Shown one piece after another: positions 5,491 to 5,678 of a stretch of DNA of 5,678 nt; the stretch's first letter is position 1, and every line of letters starts with the position of its first letter. A program made the translations under genes and the position numbers. The notes below the pieces were generated by a model. It had not been told where the DNA came from, made no database searches, and saw only the letters and a program-made list of their open reading frames with translations. The DNA lies in contig JACRHQ010000049.1 of assembly GCA_016217585.1 (NCBI GenBank), positions 1-5,678 of the forward strand, in the 5' to 3' direction. This stretch comes from Candidatus Omnitrophota bacterium. GTDB taxonomy: Bacteria; Omnitrophota; Gorgyraeia; Zapsychrales; Zapsychraceae.

Positions 5491-5678
5491 TTAATTCTCG
5501 ATGAGAGACACTGACTCCGGATGTTTCTTCATCATCATCCGGACGACCACCGCGTGCATCCACCAAAGGCAAACCAGCGACAACACAAACATGAACATCC
5601 AGCAACTGGTCCAAAGCCCGGTCCCTTTTAGCAGATAACCGAAGATGATCGGGCAAAAAAATCCTCCCAGTCCTCCGA
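5491..5678 (-). CDS. narK: NarK-type MFS transporter, C-terminal end only, first of a tandem pair
   Basis: Only the last 61 residues and a TAA stop are in the window; the 5' part lies beyond the edge. The fragment reads 'GGLGGFFCPIIFGYLLKGTG', then 'LWTSCWMFMFVLSLVCLWWM', then a basic tail 'HAVVVRMMMKKHPESVSLIEN'. This is the last two membrane helices of a major facilitator transporter and closely resembles the end of NarK1-type nitrate transporters, with the 'GGLGGF..PI.FGYLL..TG.WTSCWM' pattern. The short basic Met-rich cytoplasmic tail fits too. It differs from the end of the next gene ('LNWYYYDRKNSGIRC'), so the two are not recent duplicates. It is separated from the second narK by 31 nt and is very probably cotranscribed with it. 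NarK identity rests on a short piece plus context. Confidence 0.78.
   Translation of the reverse strand, partial: GGLGGFFCPIIFGYLLKGTGLWTSCWMFMFVLSLVCLWWMHAVVVRMMMKKHPESVSLIEN

Noticed and set aside
5474..5656. 60-codon minus-strand frame before narK
   Set aside because: It is a shifted frame of the upstream transporter end; the correct frame gives two membrane helices and a NarK-like C-terminus ending at 5491.
1..5678. CRISPR array, tRNA, rRNA, transposase or phage genes
   Set aside because: No regularly spaced repeats, tRNA-like cloverleaf, rRNA sequence or mobile-element protein motif was seen on either strand by eye.

Overview
The window is one head-to-tail gene cluster in which every supported gene lies on the minus strand, so transcription runs from high to low coordinates. 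It looks like a bacterial chromosome segment with moderate, roughly balanced base composition, from an organism that uses nitrate and has to cope with nitric oxide (NO). Shine-Dalgarno sites are of the normal AGGAGG type. The phylum cannot be fixed from this sequence. Similar mixtures (paired NarK, hemerythrin, small ferredoxin, NnrS, TPM protein) would fit an environmental Gram-negative lineage, and that is inference only.

Layout in the direction of transcription: (1) the last 61 codons of a NarK-type transporter, cut by the window edge (5491-5678). (2) A complete second NarK nitrate/nitrite transporter (3864-5459), 31 nt downstream of the first. (3) A 105-nt spacer holding a long imperfect inverted repeat, 3770-3868, whose outer arm includes the narK stop codon. 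(4) A MOSC-domain protein (3285-3758), probably linked to molybdenum cofactor. (5) A 150-nt spacer with a candidate promoter and a small palindrome. (6) A single-domain hemerythrin (2664-3134). (7) A small ferredoxin with an altered second cluster motif (2399-2662). (8) NnrS, a membrane protein of the NO response (1221-2402). (9) A nucleotidyltransferase-fold protein whose catalytic Asp pair is replaced by Asn (458-1189). (10) The N-terminal 153 residues of a secreted TPM-domain protein (1-461), cut by the other edge.

How they may work together: the two NarK proteins move nitrate in and nitrite out. The MOSC protein would serve the molybdoenzyme that reduces nitrate, probably encoded outside the window. 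Hemerythrin, ferredoxin and NnrS form a tightly packed set (1-nt gap, then a 4-nt overlap) that plausibly senses, binds or protects against NO made during nitrate respiration. The nucleotidyltransferase-like and TPM genes also overlap by 4 nt; they follow NnrS after 31 nt and may be a passenger pair whose link to nitrogen metabolism is unknown.

The points most worth a second look are the 99-bp hairpin element, the CxxE cluster motif in the ferredoxin, and the Asn-for-Asp change in the nucleotidyltransferase fold.
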